From Bacteroidales bacterium (GTDB lineage: Bacteria; Bacteroidota; Bacteroidia; Bacteroidales; UBA3663): a DNA stretch of 64,000 nucleotides. Both the position numbers and the translations under genes were made by a program. This document shows positions 45,575-55,000 of the stretch, piece by piece. Each line of letters begins with the position of its first letter. Position 1 is the stretch's first letter. The stretch lies in assembly GCA_017561935.1 (NCBI GenBank), contig JAFZBE010000041.1, positions 41,454 to 105,453 of the forward strand, read 5' to 3'. The notes under the pieces are model-generated. The model made no database searches. It was not told where the DNA came from and worked only from the letters and a program-made list of their open reading frames with translations.

Positions 45575-48500
45575 CTATTTGAGCCTTATTTGCTGATATT
45601 TGATGCCTTGACGACGCCATGTATAGATGGCATGAAGCGTATTGTCGCTTCCAAGGATTAGGGAAGGATAGCTGTATTGGCTGATGGGCGACGATTCGAG
45701 GGTGAGACGATGCGTCCACGTAATACCATCAGTACTGGTGGCTATGCAAGTGGGATTGCGCAGCGGTTTGTCGGGGCCGGGAACGAGCGAGAAGGGATTA
45801 TAAACGAGGGCGAAGGTGCCGTCGGGCAGTGTCACGGCATCGATGCCCGAGTTGTTATTGGGCACGTCGTCGAGCAGTTGCATAGGTCCCCAGGTGAGTC
45901 CGCCATCTTCGCTGAACGCGGTGGCAATGCGGGCCAGATGGCTCTCGGTATCCTTGGGACGATGGGTACGGCAGAGCATCTGTATGCGTCCGTCCTTATG
46001 GACAAGCAATGCGGGCTGGATGGTGCCGATTTTCGGTTCTTCGGGCACAGGGCCATAGAGCGCCCAGGTGTGGCCGTCGTCTTCGCTCATTTCGATGTAG
46101 CTTCGCCATTGTCCCGACTTTTCCTTCGAGGCTGTGCCCGTCTCCTTGCTCGAAGGCGAGAGGATGCGTGCCTTTTGGAGTACCGTACCGTTGGCGCAAC
46201 GGAAGCCCTTGGGCAGATAGATGGGCTGGTTCTTGATGGCGCCGAGCAGGCTGTCGCTCGATTGTACGGGCGAAAGCTGCGGGCTGGGTACGGGGTTAGA
46301 GGCTACGACGAGCTCCTGACGCGGGTCGCTCCACGTATATCCGTTGTCGGACGACCGCATCATGTAGCCCGTCCAGTCGCGCACGTTCTTGCCGATCTTG
46401 TAGAAGAGCAGGAGGTCGCCGCCCGGGATCTGGAAGAGCACGGGGTTGTAGCACGCCTTGCGGTTCACGTTGTCCTCGATGGGCGTGGTGAGTGTGCTGT
46501 CGATTTCGGTGCCGTAAGCCTTGGCTCCTTGGCGCAGGTCTCCGTTGGCGACGAGCTGGAGGGGTTCCCACTGGTCGCTGCCCTTCGGTTTGCGCGACGT
46601 ATAGATGCAGACGTCGGGCGCTCCTTCGCGCGCTCCGAGGAAGAAGGTGCAAAGAAGGTCGCCATTGCGCAATTCGGCGATGGAGGCACTGTGGCACGAA
46701 GGATGGGCGGCGTTCTGGAAGTCATAGACGAACTGGTCGCAGACGATGCCCTGTCGGTCGCGGCTGAGGCTGTCGGCATATTGTCGCTCGTAGGCTCCAC
46801 CTTTATAATAATCGCGCACGGGAAGGGAGGGATCGAGGTCAAAGACAAGATGATGTGTGCCGGAGCCAAGGGTGAGGGTTTGAGGGGTTTGAGGGGTTTG
46901 AGGGGTTTGAGCGGTTTGAGGGGTTTGAGGGGTTTGAGATGTTTGAGCGGTTTGAGATGTAGTGGGCAAGTAGCCTTTCGAACCTCTCGAACCTTTCAAA
47001 CCTTTCAAACCAACCGCATTATAAGGCGGTTTTACCCAGCCCCTTGCATTGCAAGGTATGGTGATATCCCAGATGAGCTGGCGGTCGGTCTTCTGCCAAT
47101 GACTGGAAGCAAGGCCGTAGGGCGTCTTATAGCTGGCGGAAGCTTCGTTGAGTTCCTCGACCTCGAAGTTTGGCGCAAAGGAGATGGTCGAGAAACCTGG
47201 AGCAGCTGCCTTGATGCCGCCCACGTTTTCCATGCACCACGGAATGAGGTCGCCGAGCAGCATGATGTGGTTGCCCGAGTTCATGCGGGGATTGGCGGTG
47301 TCGCCGTTCCAAAGCTCCCAGATGGTGGTGGCTCCATGCATGGCCATATAGCCCCAGCTGGGATAACTCTTCACGGTGGCGAGCATCCAGGCAAGGTCCT
47401 GACGACCCATGTCGGCCAATCCGCGCAGGAGCCACGACATACCGATGACGCCGCATTGGATGTGTCCGTCGATGCCGCGCAGTTCAGGTGTGTCGCCAGG
47501 CAGCAGCAGATGCTTGCGCATGATCCAACGCTCAACGGTGGCCGCATGTTCGTCGGGAACGATACCAAAGGCCCAGGGCAGGAGGTTGGCCGTGACGCTG
47601 TTGTTGCTGTAGAAGACCGAATCGGGGTAGAGGATGTGGTTGCCCGGTCCCGTCATCGAGCTGGGTGTGCGTCCTGCCTTAGCGTCGTCAGTGCTTGTCT
47701 TGACGTTGAGGAACTCGCCATTGATGGCATCGCGTAGCGACGTGCGGCAAGCGTGGTACTCGGCCTTGTCGGCTTCGAGCAGCTCGACGGTGAGACCTTC
47801 GCGGTTGAGGGCAAGGCGTTCGGCGGTGGAGCAGTTCTGCAGCTTCTGGATGAGGATGTCGTCGAACTTCATCATGTCCTGGAAGATACGGTAGAGGTAA
47901 CACGAGCCGATGAGCACGCCATCGGTCACGCGGTTGGGATCTTGGCTATGGATGAGTTCGGGTGCTTCGGGTGGACAGCACCAGTCGGCATACTTGTCGG
48001 CCTTCACGACACCCGTCGTGGGGTCGCGATGATTCTCCCAGAAGTGCATCACCCAGCGACGCATGGCGGGATAGTGGCGACGGATGGCCTCGATGTCACC
48101 AAACTGCGTGTAGAGCATGTCGGCACCGAAGATGAACACCGAAGGCCAGGTGATATCGTCGTTGTAGTAGTTCCAGAATGCGGGAGAGACGCCGGGCAAA
48201 GTGCCATCGGGACGCTGCGAATCCTCGAGGTCCTGCATCCACTTGAGGTAGAGCGCATGATTGTCCATCAAGTAACTCTCGCCCCAGCAACCCATCGAAT
48301 GATCGCCCACCCAGGGCTGTCGTTCGTCGCGCTGCGGACAATCGACGGGCATGCCCTTGTAGTTGGAGCGAACGCCCCAGAACGCATTTCGCACCACGCG
48401 GTTGAGAACGGGGTTGGGAGTCTCGAAGGTATAGAGGGTTTCCATCGGGTCGCCAACGACTTCGCCAACGAAGGGGTTTGAAGGGTTCGAGGGGTTAAGA

Positions 48501-50062
48501 AGGGTTAAGAGGGGAGAAGTATGGCCGTTTCTTGGTTTGATGCGTTTCTTGACCGTATAGTCGGGATTGGCATTCCGTAGAACCTCCACCTCGGCGAAAC
48601 GGAAGCCGTGATAGGTGAAACGCGGGGCCCATGTCTCGTCTTCATCTTCATTGCCGCTGGCGATGTAGTAGTCGGTGACGAGGGCATTGCGCAGGTTTTC
48701 GACATAGAGACGCGACGTGTCGGTGAGACAATAGCCGGGGCCATTGCTGTTCCACGATTCTTCTTCGGTCCATGGGGCACCGATGGGCGCTTCGAGCTTT
48801 TCGGCAAAGCGCAGACGCAGGGTGTCGCCCTTATTGAGTTCCATGAGTCCGACGGGCACGCGCATCCATCCGGCGAAGTTCTGTCCGAAGTCGATGAGTA
48901 TGCGGTTGTCTTCGGCGATGCGTATGTCGTGTGGCGTAAGCAGTTCCTGCACAACCATCGGGGGCGTGGTGTTGCCGCGCAGTTTGCCGATAGGGAGAGC
49001 ACTTCGGTCGGGTTGGCTCCACTGGCTGTCGTCGAAGTCGGCGAGCGTCCAATTCTTGAACTCCTTATTCGCGTCGTAGATCTCGCCGTCGTACTCGTTC
49101 GACGAGCGGATGGGGCCATCGGCGGTGATGCGCCAATTCTTCTCGTTGGTGGCAATGACATCCGAAGTGCCGTCGGTGTATTCGATGATGAGGTTGGCGC
49201 GTAGGGTAGGATAGCCGAAGTTGGCAATCTTATAGAGCTTCTTCTTCTGCTGCATCGTGTAGTATCGGCCGTTGGAGACGGTGACGGCGAGGCAGTGGGA
49301 GATGTTTGAGGGGTTTGAGGAGTTTGAGGGGAGTAAATAAGGGGTGACGTCGAAGCTGTTGTAGATGATGGAGCGACGATAGTCGGTGGGCGCAGGCATG
49401 AGTACCTGCTGGCCCAAATGATTCTTCGAGTCAGGCGCGTCGCCCACACGCTTGCCATTGACATAGGCTTCGTAGAGGCCGAGGCCGGCGATGTGGAGGG
49501 TGGCGTGTAGCACTTTCTTATCCTTTGTAGCGAAGGTGGTGCGGTAGTAGCGTGCCGAAAGCTGGGAGTGTTCGTCCTCGACATCCCAAGGCATGGCGTA
49601 GTCAAGGCCGATCCAATTGCCGCGCCAGTTGCCGTCGTTGAGCAATCCTGCGCCCCATGATGAGACATCCGACCAGTGGCTTTGTTCGTTGACGGTCTTT
49701 TCTCCCTTGCTGCGTTCGCAGTTGACCTGCACCTTCCAATAAGCGCGTTGGTTGGGCTTCAATAGTGTGCCAAGGTAATCAATCCACAGGCTCTGCGGAC
49801 TTGCCACAGTGGCATCCCACAGGTCACCTTGGCCTTTGGATAGCAGTTCGGGCGAAGAAGCTACGAGGATGTGGTAACTGGTTTGCACAACATCCTGTTC
49901 CCCTGCATCGGCCACGATTTGCCAGCCGAGACGCGGTGTCTCGACATCCAATCCGAGAGGCTGGTCCTTGCGACCTTCAACGCTGAGGTTGGTGACATGG
50001 ATGGCTGCTTGCGCTTGGAGCGACAGCAGGGCGACGAGCAGGAGTGTTAAGGAGTTTTTCAT
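45575..50062 (-). CDS. GH78 alpha-L-rhamnosidase fused to a BNR/sialidase-like domain
   Basis: The 1495-residue secreted protein (signal TLLLVALLSLQAQAA) has a rhamnosidase N-terminal region (LGLDVETPRLGWQI; YEAYVNGKRVGD) and a GH78 barrel with the catalytic-region motif DCPQRDERQPWVGD at about 575 and EAPELIHSQDPNRVTDG. After a Gln-Thr-Pro repeat at about 1034-1063, a second domain (about 1075-1495) is a BNR fold with MRSSDNGYTWSDP and MSEDDGHTWALYG, as in sialidase-like proteins. GH78 enzymes cleave rhamnose from pectin and other glycans. The fusion suggests attack on one complex glycan. Short 9-bp repeats interrupt the gene at four places. Confidence 0.87.
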   Translation of the reverse strand: MKNSLTLLLVALLSLQAQAAIHVTNLSVEGRKDQPLGLDVETPRLGWQIVADAGEQDVVQTSYHILVASSPELLSKGQGDLWDATVASPQSLWIDYLGTLLKPNQRAYWKVQVNCERSKGEKTVNEQSHWSDVSSWGAGLLNDGNWRGNWIGLDYAMPWDVEDEHSQLSARYYRTTFATKDKKVLHATLHIAGLGLYEAYVNGKRVGDAPDSKNHLGQQVLMPAPTDYRRSIIYNSFDVTPYLLPSNSSNPSNISHCLAVTVSNGRYYTMQQKKKLYKIANFGYPTLRANLIIEYTDGTSDVIATNEKNWRITADGPIRSSNEYDGEIYDANKEFKNWTLADFDDSQWSQPDRSALPIGKLRGNTTPPMVVQELLTPHDIRIAEDNRILIDFGQNFAGWMRVPVGLMELNKGDTLRLRFAEKLEAPIGAPWTEEESWNSNGPGYCLTDTSRLYVENLRNALVTDYYIASGNEDEDETWAPRFTYHGFRFAEVEVLRNANPDYTVKKRIKPRNGHTSPLLTLLNPSNPSNPFVGEVVGDPMETLYTFETPNPVLNRVVRNAFWGVRSNYKGMPVDCPQRDERQPWVGDHSMGCWGESYLMDNHALYLKWMQDLEDSQRPDGTLPGVSPAFWNYYNDDITWPSVFIFGADMLYTQFGDIEAIRRHYPAMRRWVMHFWENHRDPTTGVVKADKYADWCCPPEAPELIHSQDPNRVTDGVLIGSCYLYRIFQDMMKFDDILIQKLQNCSTAERLALNREGLTVELLEADKAEYHACRTSLRDAINGEFLNVKTSTDDAKAGRTPSSMTGPGNHILYPDSVFYSNNSVTANLLPWAFGIVPDEHAATVERWIMRKHLLLPGDTPELRGIDGHIQCGVIGMSWLLRGLADMGRQDLAWMLATVKSYPSWGYMAMHGATTIWELWNGDTANPRMNSGNHIMLLGDLIPWCMENVGGIKAAAPGFSTISFAPNFEVEELNEASASYKTPYGLASSHWQKTDRQLIWDITIPCNARGWVKPPYNAVGLKGLKGSRGSKGYLPTTSQTAQTSQTPQTPQTAQTPQTPQTPQTLTLGSGTHHLVFDLDPSLPVRDYYKGGAYERQYADSLSRDRQGIVCDQFVYDFQNAAHPSCHSASIAELRNGDLLCTFFLGAREGAPDVCIYTSRKPKGSDQWEPLQLVANGDLRQGAKAYGTEIDSTLTTPIEDNVNRKACYNPVLFQIPGGDLLLFYKIGKNVRDWTGYMMRSSDNGYTWSDPRQELVVASNPVPSPQLSPVQSSDSLLGAIKNQPIYLPKGFRCANGTVLQKARILSPSSKETGTASKEKSGQWRSYIEMSEDDGHTWALYGPVPEEPKIGTIQPALLVHKDGRIQMLCRTHRPKDTESHLARIATAFSEDGGLTWGPMQLLDDVPNNNSGIDAVTLPDGTFALVYNPFSLVPGPDKPLRNPTCIATSTDGITWTHRLTLESSPISQYSYPSLILGSDNTLHAIYTWRRQGIKYQQIRLK
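46874..47011. repeat. 9-bp coding repeat array in the GH78 gene, two orientations
   Basis: From 46874 to 46959 about nine copies of GGGTTTGAG read on the minus strand as Gln-Thr-Pro/Ala. From 46974 to 47011 four copies of the opposite orientation (CCTTTCAAA type) read as Gly-Leu-Lys/Gly-Ser-Arg. All stay in frame. Confidence 0.9.
48470..48515 (-). repeat. Short 9-10-bp repeat tract in the GH78 gene
   Basis: GAGGGGTTAAGAAGGGTTAA and related units encode Asn-Pro-Ser triplets (about residues 516-531). The DNA resembles the gldL-gldM spacer repeat. Confidence 0.75.
49303..49342 (-). repeat. Short 9-bp repeat tract in the GH78 gene
   Basis: TTTGAGGGGTTTGAGGAGTT units encode PSNSSNPSN at about residues 240-253. 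Confidence 0.8.
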
Positions 50063-50115
50063 AATGTGTGTACTATGTGATAGTGTTGGGCTGGTTCAAA
50101 AACCATTTCGCGGGG

Positions 50116-50146
50116 CAAAGATACGAAGAAAAGTTGAGATAACAAA
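50116..50146 (-). promoter_or_regulatory. Promoter for the GH78 fusion gene
   Basis: On the minus strand TTTG (50146-50143), 19 bp, TATCTTTG (50123-50116), 53 bp before the ATG. Confidence 0.7.
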
Positions 50147-50264
50147 GCGTTTATCATGTATTATTCGTTTTTTTATCACGAATTATCGAAATTTATACGA
50201 GTGATGATGCAAGGTTTTCCGATTATTTACGTTTATAATGCAGAAATGTAAAACATCAACGATT

Positions 50265-51581
50265 ATGAAGAAGCTTTTTTATGGTATGGCAGCGATGGCT
50301 GCATGCAGCATGATGCTGCTTTCGTGCTCTTCGGACGAAGAAGGCGGCAGCGAAGAGAAGAGAATTGTCAACATGGTGGCTGATCAGAAACCCCTTCAAC
50401 TGACCGAGGAGCAGCGCGTGTTTGCCAACGACAACAACGGCTTCACCCTGAATTTCCTAAAGAAGGTGAACGAGACCGACCATTCGGGCCGAAGCTTCAT
50501 CTATTCGCCCCTCAGCATCACCTACGTGCTTGGCATGGTGAACGATGCAGCAACGGGCAATACCGAGAAGGAACTCGAAGAGACCCTTGGCTTCCATGAG
50601 GGCGGCATCCAGGCCGTGAACGACTATTGCAAGAACCTGATTGACAACCTCCCGAAGGCCGATGAGGATGTGGAGCTGGACATCGCCAACGCCATCTTCC
50701 TCAACAAGGACTATACGCTGAAGCCTCAGTTTGAGGAGGACATGGCGTATTACTACGACGCGAAGGCCGAAGCCCTCGACTTTTCTTCGTCGAAGACTCT
50801 CAGCCACATCAATGACTGGTGCAAAAAACAGACGAAAGGAATGATTCCGTCTATACTGGACGAAGTGAACCCCGAAATGGTGTCTTATTTGCTCAATGCT
50901 ATTTATTTCAAGGCCGACTGGACCAATAAGTTCGACCCAAAGAACACGAAGAACGAGAAATTCGAGACCGGCAAGGGCAGCACCGAAATGCCAATGATGC
51001 GTCAGGATGTCTATATCAGCTATGTCAAGAACGAGACCTACTCGGCTGTCAAGATTCCATACGGGAACAGCCTTTGGAACATGGTGGTGATGCTGCCCGA
51101 AGAAGGAAAGACCACAGACGACATCGTTAATCGTCTGGCTGAAAATGGCTTCTCGGACGTTGAGGATTACCGCAGTTCGGGTGATGGTGTTTTCAAGACT
51201 TACGAAGTGGATCTGAAGTTGCCGCGTTTCGAAACCTCATCCGATACCAAAGATCTGGAAGGCGGTCTGATCTCACTGTTGCAACAGATGGGTATCCGTC
51301 AGGCCTTCGACAAGGAATTTGCCGAGATTCCGAATATGTGCAACAAGCTTGTCTATATCGAGATGATGCGCCAGAAAGCCAAAATCAAAGTGAATGAGGA
51401 AGGCTCGGAGGCTGCGGCGGTTACGGTAGCAGGAATGGCAGAGTTGACAAGCGCCGGCCCAAGTGAAGAGGAAGTGATTCCCAAGGCAACGTTCCATGCC
51501 AATCGTCCGTTCGTCTATGTGATTCGCGAAATGTCGTCCGGCGTTATCCTATTTGTCGGTAAATACACAGGAAAGTCTTGA
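50265..51581 (+). CDS. Serpin lipoprotein (protease inhibitor)
   Basis: The 438-residue protein has a lipoprotein signal (AACSMMLLSCSSDEE). The serpin fold is clear: SFIYSPLSITYVLGMVNDAATGNTEKEL, ANAIFLNKDYTLK, LLNAIYFKADWTNKFDPKNT and NRPFVYVIREMSSGVILFVGKY. The hinge of the reactive loop is EEGSEAAAVT, as in inhibitory serpins; the loop then reads VAGMAELTSAGP, so the cleaved bond cannot be fixed from sequence. Bacterial serpins trap serine or cysteine proteases. It has ATG 50265 at the signal peptide and is transcribed away from the GH78 gene. A hairpin and a 42-bp repeat array follow. Confidence 0.93.
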   Translation: MKKLFYGMAAMAACSMMLLSCSSDEEGGSEEKRIVNMVADQKPLQLTEEQRVFANDNNGFTLNFLKKVNETDHSGRSFIYSPLSITYVLGMVNDAATGNTEKELEETLGFHEGGIQAVNDYCKNLIDNLPKADEDVELDIANAIFLNKDYTLKPQFEEDMAYYYDAKAEALDFSSSKTLSHINDWCKKQTKGMIPSILDEVNPEMVSYLLNAIYFKADWTNKFDPKNTKNEKFETGKGSTEMPMMRQDVYISYVKNETYSAVKIPYGNSLWNMVVMLPEEGKTTDDIVNRLAENGFSDVEDYRSSGDGVFKTYEVDLKLPRFETSSDTKDLEGGLISLLQQMGIRQAFDKEFAEIPNMCNKLVYIEMMRQKAKIKVNEEGSEAAAVTVAGMAELTSAGPSEEEVIPKATFHANRPFVYVIREMSSGVILFVGKYTGKS

Positions 51582-51588
51582 TAAAATG

Positions 51589-51624
51589 GAAATAGAGCGT
51601 CTGCGAACGTAGGCGCTCTATTTC
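51589..51624 (+). terminator. Terminator hairpin of the serpin gene
   Basis: GAAATAGAGCG (51589-51599) and CGCTCTATTTC (51614-51624) form a perfect 11-bp stem, loop TCTGCGAACGTAGG. The T-run after it is weak. Confidence 0.7.
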
Positions 51625-51632
51625 TGTCGTAG

Positions 51633-52004
51633 ATGGAGCATCTACGGACGTTGACGCTCCAACTTCGTTCGGAAATGGAGCATCTACGGACGTTGACGCT
51701 CCAACTTCGTTCAGAAATGGAACATCTGCGGACGTTGACGCTCCAACTTCTTTCGGAAATGGAACGCCTACGGACGTTGACGCTCCAACTTCGTTCGGAA
51801 ATGGAGCATCTACGGACGTTGACGCTCCAACTTCGTTCGTAAATGGAACATCTACGGACGTTGACGCTCCAACTTCGTTTGTAAATGGAGCATCTACGGA
51901 CGTTGACGCTCCAACTTCGATTGGAAATGGAACATCTACGGACGTTGACGTTCCAACTTCGATTGGAAATGGAACATCTACGGACGTTGACGTTCTATTT
52001 AGGA
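51633..52004. repeat. Nine tandem 42-bp hairpin repeats
   Basis: Units start at 51633, 51675, 51717, 51759, 51801, 51843, 51885, 51927 and 51969 (last partial). Each contains GGAGC ... GCTCC around ATCTACGGACGTTGAC. The unit aligns with the serpin terminator just upstream, so it was probably amplified from it. The array fills the gap between two convergent genes. Confidence 0.92.
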
Positions 52005-52017
52005 TTTATAGGGATTT

Positions 52018-55000
52018 TTAGAGTTTCCAGACAAGTTTTCCCAAGGTTGAACGGTTGGCAACGCGCTTTCCATCGACGAGAAGCGTGAGGCCTTGGCCTT
52101 GTCCATAGCGCAGACCCGTCTCGTCCCAAAGGATGGTGAGGACATGCTCGTGATAGACGACGTTATCGAGGCAGAACCAGCTCCATTGACCTGCTGGAAC
52201 GAGCGGGTTGATGGAGATTTCGTTTTGGAGCGAAGGACGCAGGCCGACGAGGCCCGAGATGATGAGATCGTTGTAGGTCGAATGGTTGTAGTAGCGCGAA
52301 CGCTCGGCATCGCCCCAGAGCCAGGCTCCCGTTTGTTCGTCGAGGTATTCGCCCACGTAAGGATGACCACGATGATGCATCGATTCGGTGTAGAGCTTCA
52401 GGTGTTGATAGAACAACGTGTCGGGCAGGAGGGCGGCCGTCTGCGGATAGTCGTTCATCACATTGGCCAAGGCGGTGAGCGTCTGGCTGGTGGCGAAGGG
52501 CCAGATGGCGCCATCCCATTCGCAGGTGGGACGGCCCGTCCAGGCATGGCGGAAAAGCGGGTGACGACGCTCGGCAGTGGTCATACCGTAGGGAGCAAGG
52601 AAACCATCGGGGTCGGTGAGCTGGAGCCATGCGGGCGCATATTTCTCGGCATCGTCATCAGCCAGGCCGGTGTACCAGGGCAGATAGCCGATGAGTTCGC
52701 GCACCTGGCAGAGCGAGTCAAACTTGTCGCGGGTGCAGAAGAACTGCAGACCATCGTCCCAAAGCTTCTCATTGACCAACCGCTTGAGGTGTGCGGCGCG
52801 TTCAGCGAAGTTTAGTTGGGAGCCAAGCTTTGCTCCCTCAGGGAACACCTCGGCCAAGGTCGCGAAGTTGCCGTACATGTAGCTGTTGATGGTGGGGCGG
52901 CGGTTCTGGTGGAACATGAGTTTGTTCGCACTGTAGCGGCCACCGCTGATGCTTTCCTCCATGCCATCCTGTACGTCACCCTGCCAGTAGAGGCTATCGC
53001 CAGCAGCGAAAGGCTTGGTGACACCCTCTTCATCCTTGCCCAAACGGGCATCCTTGGCCACATTGCACCACAGATGGTTTTCGTCCCACCACTGCATGTC
53101 TTCGACGAAGTCTTCCCTGAGGTCGCGCAACCATTCGGTAGTGCCGATGACCTTGGCATCCTGCATGAGGGCGAAGGGAACGAGGTCGGAAAACTTGTGG
53201 AACTTCTCCATCGGTTTGCCGTCGTTGCCGCGTAGCCAGTTGTATGCCTCGTCGATGGCATAGAGGTTGTTGTGGAGCCAGCGTGCCTCCATGATGTGGT
53301 GGCTCACGGCACAGGCGATGAGGTTGTAGTTGTCGGCGTAGCTGCGTTCGACGAGGAATTCGGTCTGCGCATGACCCAGATCGGTTTGGATGATGTGTTT
53401 GCGCAACGTCCACCAACGGAAGTAGTACATCTCCTCCATCTCGCGGTCGGGACATTCGAAGAGAGGAATCTCGCGTTCCATCCACTCGGCGGCCTCGCTG
53501 TTAGGGATGAGTTGGACGATGTTCTCGTCCTCCATCGTGTTGAAATAATCGACATAGTGGCTGTAGTTGCTCCACTTGAGCAGGGCTGGGAGAACCTGCG
53601 GCCCCGTGATGAGGTCTTGTGCGATATGTGGGGCGATGACGGCCTTGAGGTCACGGTCGGCTGTGGTGACGTTCGCGATGGCGAAGCTGGCCTTGGGATC
53701 CATTGCCTCGGCATCGGGGAGGTCTTCGTATTCCGTGCGGTCGGCCTTCGTGTCGGGTGTGAGGTCGATGCGACGCGGACCTGTGCGAAAGGTGAGACGC
53801 TCAATCTGCGAGATGGGAGCGTAGAGGATGGAGCGCTTATGGGAAGGGTTTGAGGGGTTTGAAGGGTTTGAAGGGTTTGAAGGGTTCGAGGGGTTTGAGG
53901 GGTTTGAGGGGTTTGAGGAGTTTGAGATATGCACCTCAATCATACGGGTATTGAGATTCACGTCGGCTGTGACGTGGTAAGTTGTTCCGGGCTCATACTG
54001 TTTGAGCACGGTGGTGTAGCGAGCACCGGTCTTGATGGTGACCTGACCATCCGGCTGCCAGCAGAGGCGGGAGCAGGGATTGCCTTGGGCGTCGCAGAAC
54101 TCGATCTGCAGTTCGCCGTGGTTGTTTTGCGATGGGGTGATGTCGAAGTTGGCGAAGAGATGACGCACGGCGGGGAAGAGGCGGTCGGCCTTGGCGTAGT
54201 CGAACGGATCGGCATCCGACAATACCAGTTGCGCCTTCGGACGGCCCATCGAAAGCTCGTCCTTCAACGAGATGGGAGCGAGGACGGGGCTGTAGAGGTT
54301 CCATTCGGTGAGGTCGGCCAACGTCTTGGCCTTGGCAATCTCGTCGCGGCGACTGTGGCTTGTGGCACGGGTGCGTACGGGCACGGGGATGTGAGCCACC
54401 CACATATCCTCCTTGTTGACGCTATAGGTTACCCAGAGGTCGGAGTCGCAGGGCACGCCGTTGCCGGCCAGCGGATGGCTATCCCAATGCTTGCCGTCGG
54501 CAGCACGGTGTCCGGCGAAGGCGGGAAGGATACCGCGTACATACTGCGGACCATTCGACTTGTAGTTGCCGCCGTAGCGCATTTGGGAAATATCGCCATG
54601 CACGAGGTTCAGAGTCTGGTAGTCGAGTCCGTCGGCAGAAAGGCTGATAGCCAGCGGCCAGCGGAATTCCGAGGGGTTATATACCGTGGCATACATACCG
54701 TCGGTGAGGCGTTGTCCCCAGATCTTGGCATTCGAGTTGACGAAGCCCGGAGCGCGGTGAACTAGCGTGTCCCACGTCACGCCGCCGTCCTCCGAGTGAC
54801 TGGTGAGTGCGTGCTTCCATAAAGAGACGATGGTCTCGCCGTCGGGCAGGGTGTAGTAGTTGAATGCCTTGTATTCGTTGGTGAGCGGGAGGTGCGGATC
54901 CTGTCGGTCGCATTCCTCGACGAACTGCATCCAGTAGAGGGGCGACGTGAGAATTTCCTCGACGGCCTTGCGGAACTTCTTGTCCTTCGCCTTCGTGTAG

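Noticed and set aside
45677..47737. Long plus-strand frame opposite the GH78 fusion gene
   Set aside because: It is antisense to conserved glycosidase and BNR motifs and arises from high GC in third positions.
51633..51842. A repeat protein made of MEHLRTLTLQLRSE units
   Set aside because: The 42-bp period keeps the frame open by chance. Later units contain in-frame stops, there is no promoter, and changes follow hairpin pairing rather than codons.
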